Assembly: GCA_032717465.1 (NCBI GenBank)
Contig: CM064671.1
Location: forward strand, 54,652,491 to 54,716,490
Direction of reading: 5' to 3'
Origin: Coenobita brevimanus
Lineage: Eukaryota > Arthropoda > Malacostraca > Decapoda > Coenobitidae
DNA: 64,000 nt
Under the pieces are notes generated by a model, which saw only the letters and a program-made list of their open reading frames with translations, was not told where the DNA came from and ran no database searches. The position numbers were made by a program, and so were the translations under genes. Shown here in pieces: positions 54,984-64,000 of the stretch (the stretch's first letter is position 1; each line of letters opens with the position of its first letter).

Positions 54984-55034
<51 letters not shown>
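54984..55034. repeat. (GT)n microsatellite
   Basis: About 25 GT units. Confidence 0.95.
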
Positions 55035-55038
<4 letters not shown>

Positions 55039-55375
55039 GATGACTTCTGAGTTTATTACGAGTCATACTTTATCGCTATGACTATTGGTTGCTACCAGTA
55101 CATTTGTTGTCTTTTCTGTTTATATACTCTTCTATAATTTAACCCTTCATTCAAAATTGATGCATCAACACATTTAGGCTAATCAAACACTCACAAGACG
55201 CTTTGCTTGAGATGAGGGGAATTCTCTTGGCCAGAAGTTTGCATGCTGTGTGGGTGAACCTTCGCATAGCCTGAAATTCCCACAGCTGAATAAAATGATC
55301 TGGTTTTACCCTTACTGAAAAGCCAAAGTGTGTCCACAGAGGCTCCAGTTATTTCAGAAGCAAACGTGAAATTCA

Positions 55376-55602
55376 GCAACCAAGAGAGCTTGTGTTGGAA
55401 CAGTGTTGTGCGTAAATATTCAGCAATATAAATGTGCTATAGGGGAGCACATATAGAATGTGGCACAGATATAACTTGGCAGCGATTACATACTGTAGAC
55501 TTCTCACACCTCCTTCCGTGTCTCTCGAAAAGGGATGGTTGATTGAAGGAGAAAAATATTTAAAATCTGCCTGCAGTACACAGGGATCACACTGAGATGA
55601 AT
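55376..55602 (-). CDS. Candidate IR ligand-binding lobe 1 exon (third receptor)
   Basis: After a GTGGCCTCAG acceptor the frame reads QADFKYFSPSINH, EGGVRSLQYVIAAKLY, then LCHILYVLPYS. This can be laid against IR-1 YWLLQAISEAMNFTFIVIP. The entry phase matches the donor of the exon at 55664. I found no good donor, so the left boundary given is the in-frame stop. An overlapping frame (WLLNFTFASEITG, ending at GTAAGG near 55292) also looks IR-like. A frameshift could join them, which would make this a pseudogene. Confidence 0.35.
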
Positions 55603-55663
55603 CTGAGGCCACATCACCAACAGCAACGATAAACTAAGCTATTTTTTCACGAGCCATACTTAC

Positions 55664-55821
55664 GATGTGGGAAGAGTGTGTTGTACGCGGGGAGTGTGTA
55701 GCCAGTGAGCAGCGATTGTGAACTGACCCCGTAACTGCAACGCGTCACAAATGCACACAGCCACCGCCACGCCTTGCCTTTTATGCACTTCGCTAAGGGT
55801 GTGGCCACTCGATCCTCGCTG
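55664..55821 (-). CDS. Candidate IR exon ending in LFPH (third receptor)
   Basis: 158 bases from ATCAG (directly after the (GT)n array in transcript sense) to CACATC|GTAAGT. Product KGKAWRWLCAFVTRCSYG, then SQSLLTGYTLPAYNTLFPH. The last part resembles the exon that precedes lobe 1 (IR-1: ALWTSQL...PVFPEKYD). It starts with one leading base, as IR-1 exon 3 does. A second frame is also open, so homology is the only guide. Confidence 0.38.
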
Positions 55822-55825
55822 CTGA

Positions 55826-55827
<2 letters not shown>

Positions 55828-55880
<53 letters not shown>
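55828..55880. repeat. (CA)n microsatellite
   Basis: About 26 CA units, touching the acceptor of the candidate exon at 55821. Confidence 0.95.
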
Positions 55881-55884
<4 letters not shown>

Positions 55885-55885
<1 letters not shown>

Positions 55886-56081
55886 AAACAATTCTGAGTC
55901 AGACTTATTGATTGCCTATATGACCATAATTAAGTTTTGAGACAGGTGAAAGTACGAGTATGTAAATGGATGTTTTGATACAATAATTTCCATCTACAAT
56001 AATTGCTTACTCAAAATGTTAAGCCTGAGCCATAACGACATTTAGCATAATGACTGTTTCGACTGTGACAGGATCTTGTTA

Positions 56082-56125
<44 letters not shown>

Positions 56126-56986
56126 GATTTCAACTTTGGATCCCGTCTGAATTTCCTTTCAGTCTAATTTCTGACAGGGGATGCTTTCTTCACATTGCAT
56201 ATTATAACCTTTATGATGATGCTACACTTAACCCATGATATTTTAAAGCGCTGATTGCAAAACTGAATGAACTACTCAAGTTTCTGTTAGAGATGTAGGT
56301 GACATTCGTGGCAATTAGATGTGGTCAGTTTGGAGTAATAGAGATGAGACATTATCTTCTGCACGTGGTCCAAAAATTATCGTAAAATGATAGGGCCTGC
56401 TTACCCTTTCCTACTTCAGCGTAAATAGACAGCCATTAGATTCATGCTGTTAATTACTTTTTATGGTAACATGGTTATCAAAACTTAATACTGTATTTCG
56501 TGAAGCAGCGGAAAAAAAAAAAAATATTACACAGCACTAAACAGAGCAAGGTGCATATCTATAGGCTGTAATTTTAATCACCTTCCTTATGACGGTGTCC
56601 TATTAATTTGGTCGTCGCTTCCACTAACCGCTTTTCCTCGGCTTCAGGGAAGGTCTTCTAGTGAAGGGATGGAACAGTCTAGATTATAACTCCTTTCCTA
56701 CGACAGTACCGATTATGCTGAATATATAAGGCGTCATCCTTTGGTAGGAGTAACCCCCTTAAGAATACATATTCAGTATTAATTTCTAGATACTGCCAGA
56801 CGATTCTGTTCTGTACAGAAGAAATTTTCCCACGTTGAAGAGATTGATAAAGCTGTAATGAATCCATTCACCACTACATATCCTTCTCAGGTTGAATAAA
56901 ATTATCTAGAGACTTCGAAGATTATAATAAAGACCTATCAGACAGGAGTTAATGTATCAGAAGAGCTATTATTAGCTGAGCTCAAG
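55885..56986. other. 3' flank of IR-2; (GT)n at 56082-56122
   Basis: Sequence downstream of the IR-2 stop codon in transcript sense. Contains one (GT)n array of about 20 units. A TCTAGA/AATAAA-rich area lies at 56.9 kb (TTTATTATAATC on the plus strand near 56922), but I cannot fix a poly(A) site. Confidence 0.4.
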
Positions 56987-57232
56987 TTAAAATGTATTAG
57001 GCAGCTGAGTTTCTACAAGGAATAAAAGTATTGCAGTAGCCATTCCGACAGTGAAGAGGACGATGGGTCCCAACAGCTGTGAAAGGGTGAGGGGCCTATG
57101 GGTGTCAGTCGAGTCTGACTCCTCCTGGTCCTCTACCACCTCGCCGTGTAGCTCAGCCTCCCTCCTTCTCACTCGACCCTCCTTCCGAGCCAGCTGCAGT
57201 ATGTCTTCATTCCACTTGTCGTACAAACCCGC
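56987..57232 (-). CDS. IR-2 last exon: TM4 and C-terminus
   Basis: Acceptor CATTTCACATTCCAG, then AGLYDKWNEDILQLARKEG and the TM4 segment QLLGPIVLFTVGMATAILL, to TAA. 82 codons including the stop. Confidence 0.92.
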   Translation of the reverse strand, partial: AGLYDKWNEDILQLARKEGRVRRREAELHGEVVEDQEESDSTDTHRPLTLSQLLGPIVLFTVGMATAILLFLVETQLPNTF

Positions 57233-57453
57233 CTGGAATGTGAAATGTTTTTAAACGTCAGTATTTCATTAATATTTTTCTAACACGGACTAGTTGTATA
57301 CCATGGCATCCAGTAATTTTGAAAAGGGTATTATAACATATCCTATAGTTGTTTGGAAGTAAAGATAAAGGGATATCTATAAGCCAGGGGAATAACACCC
57401 TTGCCTATGTTTCAAAATTTATTAAAGGTTTAGATTTGTATAGGTGAAAATTC

Positions 57454-57493
<40 letters not shown>

Positions 57494-58359
57494 GTGATAA
57501 CTGAGGTAATGTGTCTGTCCAGTTGGGGTCGGTACGGTGCGTCGTGTGGGATGGGCCAGCCAGACAGTCCTGGCGAAAGCTTCTCTCTGGCGATGTAGAC
57601 ACTGGTGGTGCCGTCAGCCCTGGTGAAGTGGTCAGCGATGACCTGCTGCAACTTGTGGATGGCTTCCATGTGAGCCTGGCTGGAGCGAAAACACTAAAGC
57701 GATTACAGCAACAACTAGAATGGCACTCAGTAGAGTGCATGCCTCTGCCATCAACATCCATGCAATATTCACTGAAAAAAATGTAAGAAAATGTCGAAAA
57801 AAAACCCTATCTCGCAATGAAAGTGGAAAAAAAAAATCCTGGATCCGCACCTTTATCCGGATCCGCATCAAAATTTAATGGAGTTTTTTTTTGGCCAAGG
57901 CCCATTCTTCTACCAAGTTTCCTGGAAATTCGATCAGTAGTTTTTGTGTAATCTTGCTCACAAACAAACCAAATAACCAACCAGCAAACAAACAAACAGA
58001 CGGACAGGGGTGAAAACATAACCTCCTTGACGGAGGTAACTAAATCAGCAAGAAATTAGGATATATTTTCAGACCTCTTCATGATGTCTCTTCTTATTCT
58101 TCCTACCTCCAGATGATTACATTCAGTTTTCCGGTCTGTCAAGATTGGATATAACCTTAAAAAACGACGAACTATAATATAACTAATACAAAATACGGGT
58201 GAAAGAGCTCAAATTACTCACTTCTTATGCAGTGCCTCCCTGAGCCCTTCAACAGTGTCGGTGCCCGGCGCCAACAGGTCCGCCACACGCGTAAATAGAG
58301 GTGAACCCGATTGCCTAAAGTCCTCGACAAAGGCCTCTCCCCACGGCATCACAGTCATT
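56987..58359 (-). CDS. Ionotropic receptor IR-2, last three exons
   Basis: 3' end of a second variant ionotropic glutamate receptor. Exons: 58359-58222, 57679-57493, 57232-56987. Phases agree (2, 0) and the stop is TAA at 56989-56987. Product: MTVMPWGEAFVEDFRQSGSP (lobe 2, paralogous to IR-1 exon 7); QVIADHFTRADGTTSVYIAREKL and GWPIPHDAPY; then AGLYDKWNEDILQLARKEG, an acidic/basic linker, TM4 (LLGPIVLFTVGMATAILLFLV) and a short tail ending LPNTF. The 5' exons, including TM3, must lie beyond the right edge or within the retrotransposon-rich DNA at 58.4-64 kb, where I found none. Same strand as IR-1, in tandem. Confidence 0.9.
57456..57492. repeat. (CA)n microsatellite supplying the IR-2 donor
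   Basis: About 18 CA units on the plus strand. Read on the minus strand, its first GT is the splice donor of the preceding exon. Confidence 0.9.
57493..57679 (-). CDS. IR-2 exon: rest of lobe 2
   Basis: Acceptor TTTTCGCTCCAG; 187 bases; ends ITSVIT at ACG|GTGTGT. The donor GT is the first unit of a (GT)n microsatellite in transcript sense. Product includes YIAREKLSPGLSGWPIPHD, the usual IR lobe-2 block. Confidence 0.88.
57830..58040 (-). repeat. Interspersed repeat with GGATCC core, reverse copy
   Basis: The plus strand shows TGGATCCGCACC, GGCCAAGGCCCATTCTTC, CAAACAAACAGACGG and CCTCCTTGACGGAGG; the last is an 'acctccgtcaagg' palindrome-like end. Lies in an IR-2 intron. Confidence 0.65.
58222..58359 (-). 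CDS. IR-2 exon: start of lobe 2
   Basis: 138 bases, AG|AATGACTG to AA|GTGAGT. Product MTVMPWGEAFVEDF, RQSGSPLFTRVADLLAPG. Same length and phases as IR-1 exon 7. Confidence 0.92.
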
Positions 58360-58364
58360 CTGTA

Positions 58365-59255
58365 AGGAAATATATGAAGAAATTCCGTATATTATAATGG
58401 ATTAGGGTTGCGTTGTAAGCTCATATGTGAGAAGTACAAGGACTGCAATGATGACATGAACGTATATATTTTTATCTTAGCTATGGAACAGTCCTAATAT
58501 TTTCATTCAGATTGTGTTAGACAACTTAGGTCGGCTAAAAGCGAGTCAGAAAGGAGCCTGAGTGTTTTACGATCACAATAAACTCTCATGGTTGGGAGAG
58601 ACAATTACTATACGGAATGATGCATTCAACAGTTAAAAGAAATACATGCGTATAATTATTCTGGATCAGCAATAGTAAAGGAGGGTAGGACAACGCGGAT
58701 GTAAGGGAGAGTTAAATGAAGGTGGGTTAAACAGAACAGAATTGGTCCAGTACACAGTCATAGAAAAATTAAAGAATATATAAAAATAAGAGTTTACAAG
58801 ACAAAGTTGCGACAAATTCTATCGTACAGAGCAGAGCGTGGGAACGAAGAAGGGTTAGGAAATACTGAAAAGAACTAAAATGAGAACGATTTAATGGAAC
58901 ATGAGAATTTTCTTGAGGAAGTAACAACGAAATGGTGATATTTGAAATACAGTAGGGCAGGAGCTGCTGTTATCACAAATAAAGCCAAGAAAACTGGATT
59001 AAACTGGTTCTGACATGCAATGCGGAGGGAGATCCAGTGAGCAAGGGGTGAGAGAGAGCTAGTGAGGGTGGGGATGGCTGAGCAGGAAACAACAAATGGG
59101 GAACAGAGATGAAAAAAAGGGGACATGGGGAAGCTGGGACTGACAGAAGAGGACTGGGTAATGGATAGGACTTCATGGAAACGATAAATGGATGGTCGAC
59201 CCTGACCTGAGATAAGACAATGAAGAAAAGTCAACTGACCAACGTGAAGAAATCC
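58365..59255. other. IR-2 intron or upstream sequence, no exon found
   Basis: The reverse ORF at 58875-59234 is Ser/Pro/Leu-rich and does not match an IR exon. Nothing else recognised. Confidence 0.35.
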
Positions 59256-59259
59256 ATGC

Positions 59260-60370
59260 AGTAGCCATTAATATTTCCGAAGCTTTTAACAGAGTGTGTC
59301 AACTTTCCCTGCTGTCCACACTTCCTCGCTGTAACCTGCCATCTTTTGTTCCATTGATTTCCTCATATCTCATCAAAGGAAAGATAAGAGTAGGTGATGT
59401 ATATTCCAATTTCCACTCGGCTAATGCTGGCGAGCCACAAGGATCAGTCCTATCTCCATCCTTCTACCTAATTCATATTAATGATCTCTTGTCTATCACC
59501 CATAATCTCATTCACTCATACGTAGATGGCTCAACGCTTCACAGTTCCTTCACACTCAAACACCAAGTCACAAAGTTTGATATCTCTAAATCCCAACTCT
59601 AGACACCAGTCTCCCTAATCAAGACTTGCCTAAGATCACTGAATGGGGACAAAATAACAATGTCTCGTCTCATGTTACAAAATCCAAATATATCCAGTTT
59701 ACTAACAGACAGATAATGCCTGATTCCTATATTACCGTCATTGCAACCAACGTTCTTATCTCTAAAAGTATCGAAATTCTCGGTGTTTCACTTAACAATA
59801 CCCTCAGTTGGACCTTCCATATTACATCACATGCTAAAATCGTTTCTAAGAAACTTTAATTATTGTAAAGAATCCATAATTTCTTCACTGATGATCAGTT
59901 AACTATAATTTACAAGAGACATGTCAGCTCTCAGCTCGAAAACCGCTCACCCATGTGGAGTGGATGTGGAGAAAATTCGCTAAAACGGCCGAAACTCATA
60001 CCAAAGCTATGAGAATTATTAACAACCTTGCCATTGCAAATGAATTACCTCCCCTGCAACTAAGATGGAGTGTTTCCTCCCTTGCATTATTTTACAGATA
60101 CTTTTATTGCAAATCCTCAGACGAATCTTCATTCAATGAACAACCACTCCACACCTTCTCCCGTGCTGCATGGGCATCTGATAGCTTTCACGACTGGACT
60201 GTCACACTGCCATTTTGCAGACCCTCTACTTATCAGAATTATATTTTTCACCGAACTATTTCTCTTTGGAATTCGCTTCCTCGGAATAGTTTCCCCCCAA
60301 ATTTGAACCTACAGCAGTTCAAGTTCAATTGCTACAGACTTATAATGAACGGAGGACACCTGTAATCTGA
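59260..60370 (+). pseudogene. Jockey-like retrotransposon RT and C-terminus (plus strand)
   Basis: Starts within the RT (ISEAFNRVCQ, the first catalytic region), then AGEPQGSVLSPSF, IHINDLLS, HSYVDGSTLHSS (YADD changed to YVDG) and EILGVSLNNTLSW. The C-terminal part is THTKAMRIINNLA and FHRTISLWNSLPRNSFP, ending MNGGHL* at 60363. At least two frameshifts and a stop after 59602 separate the parts. A lost aspartate pair in the catalytic box also marks it as dead. Related to, but distinct from, family A. Confidence 0.8.
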
Positions 60371-60760
60371 TGCTTGTTTTTTTAAATTAATTTGTTTCCC
60401 TTTCCTCTTCAATTTCTGTAGAGAAAAAAAAGGGAAGAAAATGATGGATGACAGTAAAATAAGGATTGTAATAAAGAACACGAATGTGACAATAGAACAA
60501 AGCTTGTTGCATGGAAGTGCTGTGATCCTCACTGTAACGTAGTAAATGGGGCTTTGATTCTGTTGGACGGACACATAATGAATCAAGAGTGAGAAAAGAT
60601 GAAATGAATAATTTTCGAGGACTAAGTGGACACGTGGAGCGATAGACAGTCAGAGGGGGAGATGGAGTGAATGTAGCTGTCCTGAAAAGTGTAGTAGTAC
60701 CTTATGATTTTTTTATTTATTTTTTTTTTTTTGGTGAGTGTAGCCTATACACTGTATATA
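60371..60760. other. No gene recognised
   Basis: A poly(A)-rich run (about 60422-60442) lies downstream of the Jockey-like copy and a poly(T) near 60718-60732. Nothing coding. Confidence 0.4.
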
Positions 60761-60764
60761 CACT

Positions 60765-63700
60765 GTATATGGCTAGTGAGGGAGTGATCGCCCTCTACCT
60801 ACACAGATCAAAAGCCCTCGGGAGCAGGGGGGTGGTTGCTTTCTCAGGCAGAGGAACTCCTTGAGAGTGAAATGGCTGGGAAGCATGCCGGCACGTGACT
60901 GGCTACAGCATAGCTGGGTCTTTCGGGTGTGGGCAATCAGGCAAGTTAGCTGCCTACTGCGACTGCAACACAATGGCGAGGTGTTCAGGAAGTTAGCCAA
61001 AGAAACCTTGATGGACTCTGAAAGAACAATAATGGCCCCCAGTCCCGTGCGGCCCTTAAATGGGCAGGGGGTGCTAAGAATCTCACGGTTGCCTCAATTA
61101 CAATCTAATTCCTTTGTTAATGCAAAAAATACAATTAAAATTGGTAACTGGAATGTGAGAACGCTATATCATGACGGTAAAATCGATGAGTTAGTGAAGG
61201 TTTTTCAAAATTACGGACTTGATATTTGTGCTCTGACAGAAACTAGATTAACTGGAGTCAATAAGTTAGATTTGGAGGATGGTATACGTTTATTGATATC
61301 TGGCCGACAGGATGGAATGCATTATCAGGGAGTAGGATTGTTGCTGGATTGTAAGGCAAATAAGGCTTTATGTGAGTGGGATCCTAAAGATGAGCGATTG
61401 TTATACGCACGGTTTAAATCAAATCATGGCAACATCAGTCTGTTTGTGTGTTATGCACCTACTAATGAGGCACTCGATGAAAGGAAAGACACATTTTATG
61501 AAAAGTTGCAAGAAGGAGTAGGAAGGGTACCTAGACATGATGTTTTGATCTGCGTTGGAGACTTTAATGCAGTAATGGGCTGTTCAAATGAGGGATTTGA
61601 GGCATGTATGGGTAAGATGGGAGTTGGTAGTAGGATGAGTGAAAACGGAGTGAGGTTTGGAAGCTTCTGTCTAGCAAATGACTTAGTCATCGGGGGCACA
61701 CTCTTTTAGCATTGCAATATACACAAGACAACTTGGGTGTCGCCGTGTGGAAAATATAAAAATCAGATTGATCACATCGCTATCAGTGGGAGGCATAGAA
61801 GTTCTCTGCTAGATGTTCATGTTAAACGGGGAGTGGATATTGGTAGTGACCATCAACTCAGCATTGCAAAAATAAGGTTTAAACTTAAAAATCAGAAGAA
61901 GGAAAAATCTGGTGTTGGTAGATACGATATTGTTAAGCTTAGAAGGGAAGGAGAAGAAAAGGAGGAATTCAGATTAGAATGCAGAAATAGGTTTTTGGTG
62001 TTGGAAACGTTGGAAGAGGGGGAGAGAAGTGTAGATGAGATGTGGGAGGATGTGAACAAAGTTTTGCATGAGACTGCTGAATGTACGATTGGAAGGAGAC
62101 ATAGATTCAGGAGAAAGAAATGGATATCAGAGGAAACGTGGGATATGATAAAAAAGAGAAGTGAGGCTAAATTGAGGAGTGAGATGCAATGCGTTGATGA
62201 ACGAGAGATTGAATTAGCAAGAGCTGCGTACTGGAGTTTGAATTCAGAAGTAAGAAGGTTAGCTAGGAGAGATAAAAGAAGATGTGTGGATGAAAAGGTT
62301 GCAGAGACTGAAATCTTAATAAACAAAAATGATGGACAGAGTCAAAGAATAGCATATGAATCGATTAGAGAACTGAGTGGTAATGCAGGTAAACGCAAGG
62401 AAATACCAGTTAAAGACAGGGAAGGAAATTTATTGACCAAAGATGGAGATATTAAAAATAGATGGAAAGAGCATTTTGAGACAGTTCTTAATAGACCAAT
62501 ACCACCAGAAGAGGATATACCGTCTGCTCAGGAAGATTTAAATATAGAAACAGGAGAGTTGAGGCTTGCAGAAGTGCAGAAAGCAGTAAAACAGTTAAAG
62601 AATAATAAGGCACCAGGGGAGGATGGTTTATTTCCGGAAATGTTTAAAGTGGAGGGGGATCGATTAATAATGATCTTGACCAAGCTATTCAATAAGATAT
62701 GGGTGACGGGGTTACTACCATCAGTTTGGAAGAATGGTGTAATTGTTAAAGTACCGAAGAAGGGAGACCTGAGTGAATGTGGTAATTGGAGGGGAATCTC
62801 TTTGTCACCGATAGCTTTGAAAGTTTTCAGTAGAGTGTTGTTAAATAGGTTGGAGCCGGTGGTTGAGGGTATTCTGAGGGATGAACAGGCTGGTTTTAGA
62901 AAGGGACGTGGTTGCAATGATCAGATCTTTATAGGTAGGCATTTGATGCAGCAAGTTAATGAAATGAGAGTACCGTTAAGTCTTTGTTTTGTTGATTTTG
63001 AAAAGGCTTTTGATAGTGTTTCGAGAGAGACTATGGGGAAGATCATGAGACATTATGGAATACCAGAGGAGTTTCTGAGGGTCATTATGAACATGCATGA
63101 GGACACATTTTGTAAAGTGATGGTTGATGGTTGTCTGAGTGATTCGTTTGAAGTCAAGTCCGGAGTAATTCAAGGTGGTGTTCTATCGCCTTTACTATTT
63201 ATATTGGTCATTGATTACACTATGAAAAGCGTTAGAACAGAAACCGGTGCAGGTATACTTTGGGGAGAGAACAGGAAACTTTTGGATTTAGATTATGCAG
63301 ATGATATAGTTTTGATTTGTGATGGGCCAGAAGAGATGCAGAGAGTGTTGGACTGTTTGGTGAGTGAAGGTCGCAAGGTGGGTTTGGTTATTAATTGTGG
63401 AAAAACTGAAATAATCAATATGAATATGGAAAATGCGCAGGAATGTGTAATTGGAGGTATGGTTGTAAAGCAAGTTGATAGGTTTAAATATTTAGGTACT
63501 TATTTAGGCAAGGATGGTTCTTTGAACTTTGAATTCGAGGAAAGGTTAAAGAAGGCTAATCAGGCAATGGGAATGCTTAAAAATATTTGGAATAATAACA
63601 ATTTTTCTGTGCATACAAAAATCAAACTTTATAAGGTAATGGTTAGGAGTATCTTAATTTATGGACACGAGTCTTGGTACAGCACAGTGACTATGGAAAA

Positions 63701-64000
63701 TAAATTCTTGGTGTTTGAAAATAAAGCACTTAGAAGAATATTAGGAGTTCAGTGGTGGGAAAGGATACCAAATAGTAGAATTAGAGAAATAACGGGAGTG
63801 CAGCCGATCGATGAATATGTTAGATTCTCACGATGGAAGTGGCTAGGACATGTGTATAGGAGACAGGGAATAGTACGAGGTACACCAGGGTGGGTGACAC
63901 TTGGTAGGAGAGGTAGAGGAAGGCCAAAAGAGACGTGGGTGAGGACAATGAGACGGGAAGCTGGAGATGAGTGTTGGGGAGATCTTGAGGAGTTAGCACA
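60765..64000 (+). mobile_element. RTE-like non-LTR retrotransposon, nearly intact, cut by window edge
   Basis: One reading frame runs from about 60885 to the right edge with a single stop. Endonuclease and RT are both present, followed by the start of the C-terminal domain seen in the RTE-like fragments elsewhere in the window. It is the best-preserved mobile element here. The 5' boundary near 60765 is approximate. Confidence 0.88.
60885..64000 (+). CDS. RTE-type endonuclease/reverse transcriptase with one internal stop
   Basis: Target-primed retrotransposition enzyme. The first ATG in frame is at 60885. Endonuclease: KIGNWNVRTLY, LTETRLTG, VCYAPTNEA, VGDFNAVMG and GSDHQLS. RT: NNKAPGEDG, VPKKGDLSECGNWRGISL, EQAGFRKGRGCNDQ, FVDFEKAFDSVSR, SGVIQGGVLSPLLF and LDYADDIVLICD (YADD at 63294-63305). 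C-terminal: FKYLGTYLGKDG, WKWLGHVYRR and GRRGRGRPKETWVRTMR at the edge. One TAG at 61707-61709 falls between TLF and HCNIHKTTW, where a glutamine (CAG) is a natural ancestor. No other stop seen by eye over ~1,030 codons. Confidence 0.9.

Noticed and set aside
57632..57871. Hydrophobic peptide upstream of the IR-2 lobe-2 exon (LLSAILVVAVIALVFSL)
   Set aside because: It overlaps the polypyrimidine tract and acceptor of that exon and has no splice or start support.

Overview
The window looks like arthropod genomic DNA, most likely from a decapod crustacean. It has low gene density, very many dinucleotide microsatellites, nested transposable elements, and short exons with GT/AG introns. The exons belong to the divergent ionotropic receptors (IRs, variant ionotropic glutamate receptors) that are greatly expanded in decapods. 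This assignment is inferred from gene family and repeat style, without a database search.

The only host genes I can support are IR-type channel genes, all on the minus strand. IR-1 spans about 5.6-24.7 kb and its seven exons have matching splice phases: signal peptide, part of the amino-terminal domain, ligand-binding lobe, TM1 region, pore/TM3 region and start of lobe 2. Its last exons are not visible and may lie beyond the left edge. Two more exons at 45.3 and 41.5 kb encode a second signal peptide and an amino-terminal-domain start. They could be an alternative 5' end of IR-1 or the start of a separate receptor. IR-2 enters from the right edge; its last three exons (58.36-56.99 kb) encode lobe 2, TM4 and the stop codon. 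Weaker IR-like exons at 55.8, 55.5 and 53.0 kb suggest a third receptor between them. The receptors form a head-to-tail array.

Everything else recognised is mobile DNA. Retrotransposons: several copies of one Jockey-like family (A: 1.6-2.6, 13-15, 23, 25, 28.8-30.8 kb), a related plus-strand copy (59.3-60.4 kb), a decayed CR1/Rex-like element (16.4-20.7 kb), 3' ends of RTE-like elements with (TAGA)n tails, and a nearly intact RTE-like element running off the right edge (60.9-64 kb) with one in-frame stop. DNA transposons: a decayed piggyBac (33.6-36.3 kb), three TTAA-flanked 700-760 bp non-autonomous elements, a Harbinger derivative with TAA duplications (36.9-37.9 kb), a hAT-type MITE with an 8-bp duplication (17.05-17.33 kb), a 1.2-kb element with TTA duplications (18.98-20.18 kb), a 1.14-kb element with ATTT duplications (31.28-32.42 kb), a pogo/Tigger-like element (39.24-40.67 kb), a TTAA fold-back MITE (38.8-39.1 kb), an unclassified transposase-like pseudogene (42-44.3 kb) and a Tc1-like remnant (51 kb). 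tRNA-derived SINE-like repeats occur at 4.2-4.7 kb and probably elsewhere.

The cleanest story is the nest at 16.4-20.7 kb. Two DNA transposons inserted into one retrotransposon with target duplications of 8 and 3 bp, and removing each with one duplication copy rejoins the retrotransposon reading frame. I found no true rRNA, tRNA or CRISPR locus and no virus.
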